From Flavobacteriaceae bacterium (GTDB lineage: Bacteria > Bacteroidota > Bacteroidia > Flavobacteriales > Flavobacteriaceae): a stretch of 64,000 bases of DNA. The notes beneath the pieces are model-generated. The model worked only from the letters and a program-made list of their open reading frames with translations, was not told where the DNA came from and made no database searches. The stretch lies in contig JABAZD010000067.1 of NCBI GenBank assembly GCA_018608705.1, positions 62,001 to 126,000 on the forward strand, written 5' to 3'. The position numbers were made by a program, and so were the translations under genes. This document shows, in pieces, positions 51,209-60,774 of the stretch (within the stretch, counting starts at the first letter, position 1; every line of letters begins with the position of its first letter).

Positions 51209-52460
51209 ATTTTTTAGAATCTAATTGAAACACCTTTTTTATTAATTCAAGGCTATTTTCTGAACTCAAAGCATCGTCTTTTAGGTGATGAGCAAAATGG
51301 TTCGTTATCTTTTGAACTATTTTGGCACTTATCATTTCCGCTTGCGTTTCATTAAATTCGTTTATTTTTTTTCGTTGAGACTCAACTTCAGCATTAGCAA
51401 ATATTTCTAACTTTTCTTTTAGTGCTTTGATTGTAGGGGCAAACTTTCGGTTATCCACCCAACTCTCAAAATCCGTTTTTATTTCAGCAATAATCGTCTC
51501 TGCAACTGGGATAAATTGTTTTCTTGTTTCTAATGTTTCATCTGTCATTTGTGATAATCGATCTAAATGAACTAAGCTCACCATAGGAAGCTCTGTCACG
51601 TTCTCGTTTACATTTTTTGGAATTGAAAGGTCTAGTATCAGCAACGGATTCTTGTTCTGTATAAGGTACTTGTCAACGGTTGGGTTTTGTGCTCCGGTGG
51701 CCACGATAAGAACGTCTGATTTGCCAATTTCTTCTTGAAGTTGACTGTAATCTTTCACAAGAACTTTAAATTTTCCTGCAATTTTATCTGCCTTATCTCG
51801 TGTTCTGTTTATTAGTGTTAAGTGCTTGTTCTTGGTGTGCTTTATAAGGTTTTCACAGGTGTTTCTTCCAATTTTTCCAGTTCCAAAAAGCAAAATATTT
51901 TTGGAAGAAATGTCTTGAATGGTTTTTTTGATATATTGAACAGAAGCGAAAGACACTGATGTCGCCCCTGAAGAGAGTTTTGTCTCAGTTTTTATTCGTT
52001 TACTAGCTTGAATTACAGCATTAATTAATCGTTCAAGAAAGGCATTTAAAACTCCATGTTTTTTGGATATTTTAGCGCTTAATTTTAGTTGACTTATAAT
52101 CTCAAAATCCCCTAAAATTTGGCTATCTAGCCCTGCGCCAACTCTAAACATATGATGAATTGCATCGCTGCTTTTATAAGTATACGCAGCGCTTTGGAAG
52201 TCTTGAACATTCCCTTCAGTAATGTCACACAAAAGTTTTATAAGTTCAAAAGGGTGTCTAACAAATCCGTATATCTCAGTTCGGTTGCAAGTCGATGTAG
52301 CTACAAGACTGTCAATTCCGATAGATTTAGCCTGTTGGAGTAGTTTTGTTTTGGATTCGTTATCTAAGCTAAACTTGCCGCGAAGTTGAGCGTCTGCTTT
52401 TTTGTGGCTAATCCCAACAACATAAAAACAGGGACCAGTAGACTCTTTGAATTCTTTCAT
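51201..52460 (-). CDS. hemA: glutamyl-tRNA reductase
   Basis: STCNRTEIYG; GSGKIGR-like GTGKIGRNTCENL; start trimmed to ATG at 52460. Confidence 0.95.
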   Translation of the reverse strand: MKEFKESTGPCFYVVGISHKKADAQLRGKFSLDNESKTKLLQQAKSIGIDSLVATSTCNRTEIYGFVRHPFELIKLLCDITEGNVQDFQSAAYTYKSSDAIHHMFRVGAGLDSQILGDFEIISQLKLSAKISKKHGVLNAFLERLINAVIQASKRIKTETKLSSGATSVSFASVQYIKKTIQDISSKNILLFGTGKIGRNTCENLIKHTKNKHLTLINRTRDKADKIAGKFKVLVKDYSQLQEEIGKSDVLIVATGAQNPTVDKYLIQNKNPLLILDLSIPKNVNENVTELPMVSLVHLDRLSQMTDETLETRKQFIPVAETIIAEIKTDFESWVDNRKFAPTIKALKEKLEIFANAEVESQRKKINEFNETQAEMISAKIVQKITNHFAHHLKDDALSSENSLELIKKVFQLDSKKYV

Positions 52461-52484
52461 TATATACGGGGATATATATAGTAG

Positions 52485-52492
52485 CAAAAATA
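52485..52492 (-). promoter_or_regulatory. -7 element TATTTTTG of hemA
   Basis: Minus-strand TAnnTTTG match (CAAAAATA on +) about 25 nt before the ATG. Confidence 0.45.
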
Positions 52493-52553
52493 ATGGCTTT
52501 AGTTTTTAAAAAATAACGCTAGAAGAACTTTATTTGTCGTTTAGAGGTTTACA

Positions 52554-52573
52554 AGCTATATTTAGCTATTTTT
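52554..52573. repeat. tandem 10-bp direct repeat AGCTATATTT/AGCTATTTTT in the hemA-AraC divergent region
   Basis: Two adjacent copies with 9/10 identity, upstream of the AraC gene -7 element. Confidence 0.6.
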
Positions 52574-52584
52574 GAATAATTTAT

Positions 52585-52592
52585 TACTTTTG
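52585..52592 (+). promoter_or_regulatory. -7 element TACTTTTG of the AraC-family gene
   Basis: Exact TAnnTTTG match, 38 nt before the start codon. Confidence 0.5.
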
Positions 52593-52630
52593 CAGAAGTA
52601 AAAAGAAGATAAAATCAAATTTTATTTATA

Positions 52631-53551
52631 ATGAATCTAAATAAAGACCAAATCCGAAGCACGATTGTTGAGACCAAAAATATCGCTAAAGGGTCATTTT
52701 TAGAAACACAAATTGAGCCAGGCTTTTTTGTCTTGACTTATCAAAATGAAACATCATCTGTTCAACTTATTCAAAAACAGATAGATAGCTCATTTATTCA
52801 ATTTCATTTTTGTCTTAAGGGTAAGTGTAAATTTGTTTTCAACAACGGAGCCTATGAGTTAAATATTTTAGAAGAAAACTCACTATTACTTTACAATCCT
52901 CAAAGAGACCTCCCCATTCACCTTGATGTTGACCCTAACACTTGGGTTGTCTCGATATTAATCTCGATTAAAAAGTTTCATGGTCTGTTTTCACACGAAG
53001 CTGAGTATATCACTTTTTTAAGCGATGGGAATCAGGATAAAAAATACTATAAGGATGGTCACATATCTCCATCAACAGCAATTGTATTAAATCAACTTAT
53101 TAACTATAACTTAAACTCTACTATTAAGTCTTTGTACTTCAAAGGAAAGGCTTACGAGCTATTAAGTTTATATTTTAACAGGGTTGAAGACGCTAATGTA
53201 GAACAGTGTCCATTCCTTGTTGATGAATCAAATGTTGTTAAGATTAGACAAGCTAAGGATATTATGATTGATCGCATATTAGAGCCTCCTACTTTATCAG
53301 CACTAGCTCTTGAAATAGACTTGAGCTTGAAAAAATTGAAAGAAGGCTTTAAACAAATCTATGGCACTACAGTTTTTGGTTTTTTGTTTGATTATAAAAT
53401 GGAAGTTGCCCGAAAACTTTTAGAGTCAGGCGCGCACAATGTTAACGAAGTAGGCCTCAAAGTGGGTTATAGCACTGCAAGCCATTTTATATCGGCATTT
53501 AAAAAACAATTTGGAACAACCCCAAAAAAGTATATTCAATCCCTAAATTAA
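52631..53551 (+). CDS. AraC-family transcriptional regulator
   Basis: C-terminal double HTH (LSALALEIDLSLKKLKEGFKQIYGTTVFGFL...VGLKVGYSTASHFISAFKKQFGTTPKKY). Confidence 0.93.
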   Translation: MNLNKDQIRSTIVETKNIAKGSFLETQIEPGFFVLTYQNETSSVQLIQKQIDSSFIQFHFCLKGKCKFVFNNGAYELNILEENSLLLYNPQRDLPIHLDVDPNTWVVSILISIKKFHGLFSHEAEYITFLSDGNQDKKYYKDGHISPSTAIVLNQLINYNLNSTIKSLYFKGKAYELLSLYFNRVEDANVEQCPFLVDESNVVKIRQAKDIMIDRILEPPTLSALALEIDLSLKKLKEGFKQIYGTTVFGFLFDYKMEVARKLLESGAHNVNEVGLKVGYSTASHFISAFKKQFGTTPKKYIQSLN

Positions 53552-53556
53552 TTAAA

Positions 53557-54573
53557 ATGAAAGGAGTTTTATTAGTAAACTTAGGCTCTCCAGACAGTCC
53601 TACACCTAAAGATGTAAAGAAATACCTAGGTGAATTTCTTATGGATGAACGCGTTATAGATGTTCCTAAATGGGCACGAACACTACTGGTCAAAGGTATT
53701 ATTTTAAATACCCGTCCAAAAGTATCAGCTAAAGCATACAGTAAAATTTGGTGGGAAGAGGGTTCTCCCTTAATTGTTTTATCGGAACGTTTAGAAAACA
53801 AGTTGAATAAAGAGGTTGAAGTTCCTACAGCGCTAGCGATGCGCTATGGTAGTATGACAATTAAAAAGGGGCTTCAAAAGCTCGTTGATCAAGGAGTCGA
53901 TGAGGTATTAATAATCCCACTATATCCTCAGTTTGCCATGGCTACTACCGAAACAATATTGGAATTGTCTAAAGAGCTAAGAGATCAGTTTTTCCCAAAT
54001 CTAAACTTATCAAACTTACCCCCTTTTTATAATGATACCGATTATATCAAGGTTTTATCAAGCACAATAAAAGCGTCTTTAGACGGAAAAACGTATGAAC
54101 ATTTACTTTTTTCTTATCATGGTATTCCTGAACGTCACATTCGTAAAAGTGACATTACAAAATCGCATTGTAAAATAGATAAGTCTTGTTGTATAACTCC
54201 GTCAGAAGCTCATAAATATTGCTACAAGCACCAATGTCTTGAAGTTACGCGTTTAGTTGGCAAGGAGTTAGGTCTTGAGGAGTCAACTTATTCAACTTCC
54301 TTTCAGTCTCGTTTAGGTTTTGACCCGTGGTTACGACCTTACACCGATCGTACTATTGAACGTTTAGGTAAAGAAGGCACAAAGTCGATGGCTATTGCAA
54401 CTCCAGCATTTGTGAGTGATTGTCTTGAAACTTTGGAAGAAATTGCCATGGAAGGGGAAGAAATATTTCATGAAGTTGGCGGTAAGAATTTTATAACAAT
54501 TCCTTGTTTAAATGATGACCCTGCCTGGGTTTCTCTTTTAGCAAAGTGGATTAAAGAATGGACTTCTCAATAA
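53557..54573 (+). CDS. hemH: ferrochelatase
   Basis: LVNLGSPDSPTPKDVKKYL; FSYHGIPERH; FQSRLGFDPWLRPYTD. Confidence 0.97.
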   Translation: MKGVLLVNLGSPDSPTPKDVKKYLGEFLMDERVIDVPKWARTLLVKGIILNTRPKVSAKAYSKIWWEEGSPLIVLSERLENKLNKEVEVPTALAMRYGSMTIKKGLQKLVDQGVDEVLIIPLYPQFAMATTETILELSKELRDQFFPNLNLSNLPPFYNDTDYIKVLSSTIKASLDGKTYEHLLFSYHGIPERHIRKSDITKSHCKIDKSCCITPSEAHKYCYKHQCLEVTRLVGKELGLEESTYSTSFQSRLGFDPWLRPYTDRTIERLGKEGTKSMAIATPAFVSDCLETLEEIAMEGEEIFHEVGGKNFITIPCLNDDPAWVSLLAKWIKEWTSQ

Positions 54574-54582
54574 TTTACTCTA

Positions 54583-55932
54583 ATGAACCCATCAACTTCA
54601 AATAGCTTTAGCTCCGAATCCATTGGAAAATTACTCATTAAACAGGCATTACCTGCATCTATCGGGATTTTGGTCATGTCGCTAAATATTTTAATTGATA
54701 CTATTTTTGTAGGACATTGGATTGGTTCTCAAGCAATTGCGGCTATTAACGTGGTATTACCGGTTTCATTTTTTATCGCAGCCTTAGGAATGGCGATTGG
54801 TATAGGCGGCTCCTCCATAATTTCTAGGGCTCTAGGAGCAAATGATAAATCTAAGGCATTGTTAACATTTGGCAACCAAGTAAACATGACCATTATTCTA
54901 ACTTTAATTTTGGTTTTTTTTGGCTTAAATTTTATTGATAATATTATTCCAGTGTTTGGAGGCAGAGGAACTATTTTCGAGCCTGCCAAGATATATTACC
55001 GAATTGTTTTATACGGAGTTCCATTTTTGGCATTATCGATGATGGGAAATACTGTTATAAGAGCGGAGGGCAAACCTAAGTTTGCAATGTACGCTATGAT
55101 GATCCCGTCTGTTACAAATCTATTATTTGACTATATTTTTATTAATATAATGGACCTAGGGATGATGGGCGCAGCTTGGGCTACGACTGGTTCATATATT
55201 CTTTGTTTTATATTTATTTTTTGGTTTTTCATTTCAGATAATTCTGAAATGAAAGTATTGATACACCATTTTAAACTAAAGAAATCAATAGTTTACCAAA
55301 TCAGTAGTTTAGGATCAGTTACTCTTTCGAGACAAGCTGTTGTTAGTATTACTTATTTACTAATGAATAATATTTTATTTGATTTTGGTGGTGAAACCTC
55401 AATAACGTCTTATGCTATAGTTTCTAGAATGCTAATGTTTGCTTTGTTCCCTATTTTTGGAATTACACAAGGATTCATCCCTATAGCTGGATATAACTAT
55501 GGAGCTAAAAATTATTACCGAGTTAAGCAAATTATTCGAATTTCAATTATTTATGCAATGATAATTGCCTTTTTTGTTTTTGTACTACTTATTGGATTTC
55601 CAGAACTAATCACACGAATATTCACGACCGACCCGTTAGTAATCGAAAAAACTCCTACGGCAATGCGGTGGGTATTTGCAGCAACACCAATTATTGCTAT
55701 TCAATTAATTGGCGCTGCCTATTTTCAAGCAATAGGAAAAGCGACACCAGCACTTTTATTAACACTTTCTAGGCAAGGGTTTTTCTTTATTCCTTTAATT
55801 TTTATCCTCCCATTATGGTATGGCGAGCTTGGTGTCTGGATAGCATTTCCAGTTTCTGATGTTCTCTCTACTTCATTAACAGCATATGTACTATACAGAG
55901 AAGTTTCAGTAAAACTAATTTCAATAACTTAA
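54583..55932 (+). CDS. MATE-family transporter
   Basis: Twelve-TM pattern, GIGGSSIISRALGANDKSKA and GITQGFIPIAGYNYGAKNY. Confidence 0.92.
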   Translation: MNPSTSNSFSSESIGKLLIKQALPASIGILVMSLNILIDTIFVGHWIGSQAIAAINVVLPVSFFIAALGMAIGIGGSSIISRALGANDKSKALLTFGNQVNMTIILTLILVFFGLNFIDNIIPVFGGRGTIFEPAKIYYRIVLYGVPFLALSMMGNTVIRAEGKPKFAMYAMMIPSVTNLLFDYIFINIMDLGMMGAAWATTGSYILCFIFIFWFFISDNSEMKVLIHHFKLKKSIVYQISSLGSVTLSRQAVVSITYLLMNNILFDFGGETSITSYAIVSRMLMFALFPIFGITQGFIPIAGYNYGAKNYYRVKQIIRISIIYAMIIAFFVFVLLIGFPELITRIFTTDPLVIEKTPTAMRWVFAATPIIAIQLIGAAYFQAIGKATPALLLTLSRQGFFFIPLIFILPLWYGELGVWIAFPVSDVLSTSLTAYVLYREVSVKLISIT

Positions 55933-55934
55933 TT

Positions 55935-56471
55935 ATGGACTATTATAACTATATAAAATCTCTTCACCTTATTTTTGTAATCACTTGGTTTGCAGGCTTA
56001 TTTTATATTCCTCGTATTTTTATTTACCATATAGAAGCAACTAAAAAACCAGTTATAGAAAAAGAAATATTAACGGCCCAACTAAAAATCATGGCCAAAC
56101 GATTATGGTTTATTATTACTTGGCCTTCGGCTATATTAGCTATTTTATTTGGCAGCTGGCTTTTAGTAATTGCGCCATATTGGATAGAACAACCTTGGAT
56201 GCATGCGAAATTATGCTTCGTAGTAATTTTATTTATTTACCACCTTAAAACACATTTTATTTTCAGAGAACTACAAGAGGATAAAATCAATTACACTTCT
56301 AATTTCATGCGTCTTTGGAATGAAGGGGCAACCCTAATTCTATTCGCCATTGTGTTTTTGGTATTGTTAAAAAGCACTCTTAATATGGCTTATGGCATGT
56401 TGGGGCTTGTTGGACTAGCCGCTCTTTTAGTCTTAGGAATAAAATTATACAAAAGAACCCGTTCGGAGTGA
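55935..56471 (+). CDS. hemJ: HemJ-like protoporphyrinogen oxidase (CopD family)
   Basis: KSLHLIFVITWFAGLFYIPRIFIYHIEA; four-TM; heme locus. Confidence 0.88.
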   Translation: MDYYNYIKSLHLIFVITWFAGLFYIPRIFIYHIEATKKPVIEKEILTAQLKIMAKRLWFIITWPSAILAILFGSWLLVIAPYWIEQPWMHAKLCFVVILFIYHLKTHFIFRELQEDKINYTSNFMRLWNEGATLILFAIVFLVLLKSTLNMAYGMLGLVGLAALLVLGIKLYKRTRSE

Positions 56472-56524
56472 TTAAATAAATCAACAACTTGTTTTTTTAT
56501 TATATTTAACAAAAGTAAACCTCT

Positions 56525-57979
56525 ATGATAAAGCGTAAGCTGTCTTTAAGATCACGGATTTTTTTCTTTATGATTATGTTGGTTGTTGTAGCATCTATTC
56601 TAATAGCGGTAGTGACTATTATCCAATATAAAGACCAATCTCAGGACTACCACCGCCAACGATTGGAACGTAAAGAAGCACAGTTAATTTCAAGTATAAA
56701 TTATGTTTTAAAAGAAACTACATGGGAGATAAAAACAGAAAATTTATTTCTTATTTTCAAGGACAAGATATATGATATAGCTAACATACATAATGTTAGT
56801 TTTAACTTATATGATCTTGACGGGAACCTTATAAAAATGTCTAAGCCCAGGGCTGAAAACATTATAATTGATAATTATTTATCTGATGAAGTACTAACTA
56901 AGCTCAATTTGAGTGTTTCTAAACGATATGTAGAAAAGAACAAATATTTAGGAGGGGACTATCGGTCGTCATATATAATTATTAACGACACAGCCGCAAA
57001 CCCCTTAGGGATATTAAACGTTCCTTATTTTGATGATGATAGCTTAAATTATGGAGAGCTCAACGAGTTTCTTATTAGATTAAGTTACGCATATGTTATA
57101 ATGATTTTAGTTGCTATATTATTTGCATACTTTGTGTCTAAATATATCACCAAATCCCTACAAACAATTCGCGATAAGATGAAGGGAACTAGTCTAGAAA
57201 AAAACAATCAAAAAATTGAATTAGAGGGCGCTAGTCTTGAGGTATCTGCACTAGTAGATTCTTATAACAGCATGATTGATGACTTAGAAGAAAGTGCGAA
57301 AAAACTAGCTTCAAGTGAAAGAGAGCAAGCATGGCGAGAAATGGCTAAGCAAGTGGCTCACGAAATCAAAAATCCATTAACTCCTATGCGACTAAGTGTT
57401 CAAAGTTTTCAGCAGAAATTTGACCCTGATGATCCACGAGTTCATAAAAAAGTAGAGGAATATTCAAAAACATTGATTCAGCAAATCGACACAATGAGTT
57501 CAATAGCATCGGCTTTTTCCAACTTTGCAAAAATGCCTGCACAAAAACTAGAACTTTTAAATATTATAGAAGTTATTGAACTCACTTTAGATATATTTCC
57601 TGATAGCGATATTAAATTTATTTCACAGGAATCTAATATCTACGTTAACTTTGATCGCTCTCAACTAATTAGAATTATTACAAACTTAGTAAAGAATGCC
57701 ATACAGTCTATTCCCTCAAATCGTATTCCCAGGATCAGTATTGTTGTTTCCAGTGATGATTTAGAAGTAACTATTATAGTTAAAGACAATGGTAGTGGAG
57801 TTACAGACGCTATTAAAAGTAAAATTTTTGAACCAAGATTCACTACTAAAAGTAGCGGAATGGGATTAGGCCTTCCAATGATAAAAAATATTATAGAAAC
57901 TTATAATGGGAGCATTTCCTTCTCAACAATTATTGGTGAGGGAAGTGAATTTATAGTCCGGTTTCCTAAAAACAATTAA
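56525..57979 (+). CDS. sensor histidine kinase (HAMP-like linker, HisKA, HATPase)
   Basis: VAHEIKNPLTPMRLS H-box; NLVKNAIQSIP N-box; DNGSGV, GMGLGLPMIKNIIE. Confidence 0.94.
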   Translation: MIKRKLSLRSRIFFFMIMLVVVASILIAVVTIIQYKDQSQDYHRQRLERKEAQLISSINYVLKETTWEIKTENLFLIFKDKIYDIANIHNVSFNLYDLDGNLIKMSKPRAENIIIDNYLSDEVLTKLNLSVSKRYVEKNKYLGGDYRSSYIIINDTAANPLGILNVPYFDDDSLNYGELNEFLIRLSYAYVIMILVAILFAYFVSKYITKSLQTIRDKMKGTSLEKNNQKIELEGASLEVSALVDSYNSMIDDLEESAKKLASSEREQAWREMAKQVAHEIKNPLTPMRLSVQSFQQKFDPDDPRVHKKVEEYSKTLIQQIDTMSSIASAFSNFAKMPAQKLELLNIIEVIELTLDIFPDSDIKFISQESNIYVNFDRSQLIRIITNLVKNAIQSIPSNRIPRISIVVSSDDLEVTIIVKDNGSGVTDAIKSKIFEPRFTTKSSGMGLGLPMIKNIIETYNGSISFSTIIGEGSEFIVRFPKNN

Positions 57980-57980
57980 A

Positions 57981-58763
57981 ATGAATTACAATAATATTAT
58001 TAATGACTTTAGTAATGGGATTACTACCATTACAATAAACAGACCTTCTAAGTTAAACGCACTAAATAGGGAAACTATTTATGAGTTACACTCAGCTTTA
58101 AAGTTATCTGAAACCGATTCTAATACTAAAGTCATAATCATTACTGGCGACGGCGAAAAGGCTTTTGTTGCCGGAGCAGATATTAGTGAGTTTGCTCATT
58201 TTGACCTTGAACAAGGAGCCTCATTGTCCAAGGAAGGCCAAGACTTATTATTTAATCTGGTCGAAAATCTTACTACACCAGTTATTGCAGCTATTAACGG
58301 ATTTGCTCTAGGAGGTGGCCTAGAGTTGGCTTTATCTGCTCATTTTAGAGTTGCAAGTGAAAACGCACGCATGGGCCTACCCGAAACATCTCTAGGACTT
58401 ATTCCTGGTTATGGAGGAACACAAAGACTTACCCAGATCGTAGGAAAGGGTCGCGCACTAGAACTGATTATGACTGGAAGTATGATTGATGCTAAGAGAG
58501 CGCTTGATTATGGCCTAGTAAATTATGTAGTTCCTTTGAACCAATTATTAATTACTTGCACTGAACTAGCAGAGAAAATAATGTCTAATTCCCCAGTAGC
58601 GATAAGTGCAGCCATTAAAGCGGTAAACGCTCATCACTTTGATGGAGTTAATGGCTTTCAAGTTGAGATATCGGAGTTTGGAAAGTGTTTTGAAACTGAA
58701 GATTTTAAGGAGGGTACTACAGCTTTTTTAGAAAAACGTAAAGCAAAATTTACTGGAAAATAA
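57981..58763 (+). CDS. enoyl-CoA hydratase/isomerase family
   Basis: AFVAGADISEF; AAINGFALGGGLELALSAHFRVAS; GLIPGYGGTQRL. Confidence 0.95.
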   Translation: MNYNNIINDFSNGITTITINRPSKLNALNRETIYELHSALKLSETDSNTKVIIITGDGEKAFVAGADISEFAHFDLEQGASLSKEGQDLLFNLVENLTTPVIAAINGFALGGGLELALSAHFRVASENARMGLPETSLGLIPGYGGTQRLTQIVGKGRALELIMTGSMIDAKRALDYGLVNYVVPLNQLLITCTELAEKIMSNSPVAISAAIKAVNAHHFDGVNGFQVEISEFGKCFETEDFKEGTTAFLEKRKAKFTGK

Positions 58764-58764
58764 T

Positions 58765-58790
58765 AAAGCCCAAACAAAAAGTTTGAGCTT
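58765..58790 (-). terminator. terminator of atpDC
   Basis: AAAGCCCAAAC-AAAAA-GTTTGAGCTTT; C.A mismatch on + becomes U.G wobble on -. Confidence 0.7.
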
Positions 58791-58814
58791 TAAATTTTAC
58801 AGATAACTAATATT

Positions 58815-59090
58815 TTAATCTGCTAGTACGATAACCTTATTTGCATTCATTTCAATAGCGCCAGACTTAATAGCGTAACAATATCCTTTTCCATTTTTTT
58901 CAAATAGAGACTTATTTGTATCGTTAAGATTAATATCACCAAAAATTTTCACAAACCCTTTTTTGAGAGTTGAAACTACTGATGCGTGATTATTTAGTAT
59001 TTCAAAATCACCATTAGTACCGGGAACATAGACACTGTCTACTTCGCCTTTGAATACAGTTAATTCAGGAGTTATAATTTCTAAATACAT
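58815..59090 (-). CDS. atpC: F0F1 ATP synthase subunit epsilon (beta-sandwich domain only)
   Basis: MYLEIITPELTVFKGEVDSVYVPGTNGDFEILNNHASVVSTLKKG; 91 aa. Confidence 0.95.
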   Translation of the reverse strand: MYLEIITPELTVFKGEVDSVYVPGTNGDFEILNNHASVVSTLKKGFVKIFGDINLNDTNKSLFEKNGKGYCYAIKSGAIEMNANKVIVLAD

Positions 59091-59100
59091 AGTTAAATTT

Positions 59101-60633
<1,533 letters not shown>

Positions 60634-60669
60634 CTAAATTGATACGGAAAACGTGGTGTTTTCAAGCTG

Positions 60670-60677
60670 CAAAGATA
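60670..60677 (-). promoter_or_regulatory. -7 element TATCTTTG of atpDC
   Basis: CAAAGATA on +; abuts the upstream terminator; no clear -33. Confidence 0.5.
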
Positions 60678-60689
60678 TAGAATATAATT

Positions 60690-60720
60690 AAAAAACCCGG
60701 AGCATTGCTCCAGGTTTTTT
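60690..60720 (-). terminator. terminator of the TonB-dependent receptor gene
   Basis: AAAAAACCCGGAGC-ATT-GCTCCAGGTTTTTT; one C.A on +, U.G on -. Confidence 0.8.
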
Positions 60721-60774
60721 ATTAAATTTAAATCAGTTTTGATTATTTTACAAAAAATAATATGATTTATATAT

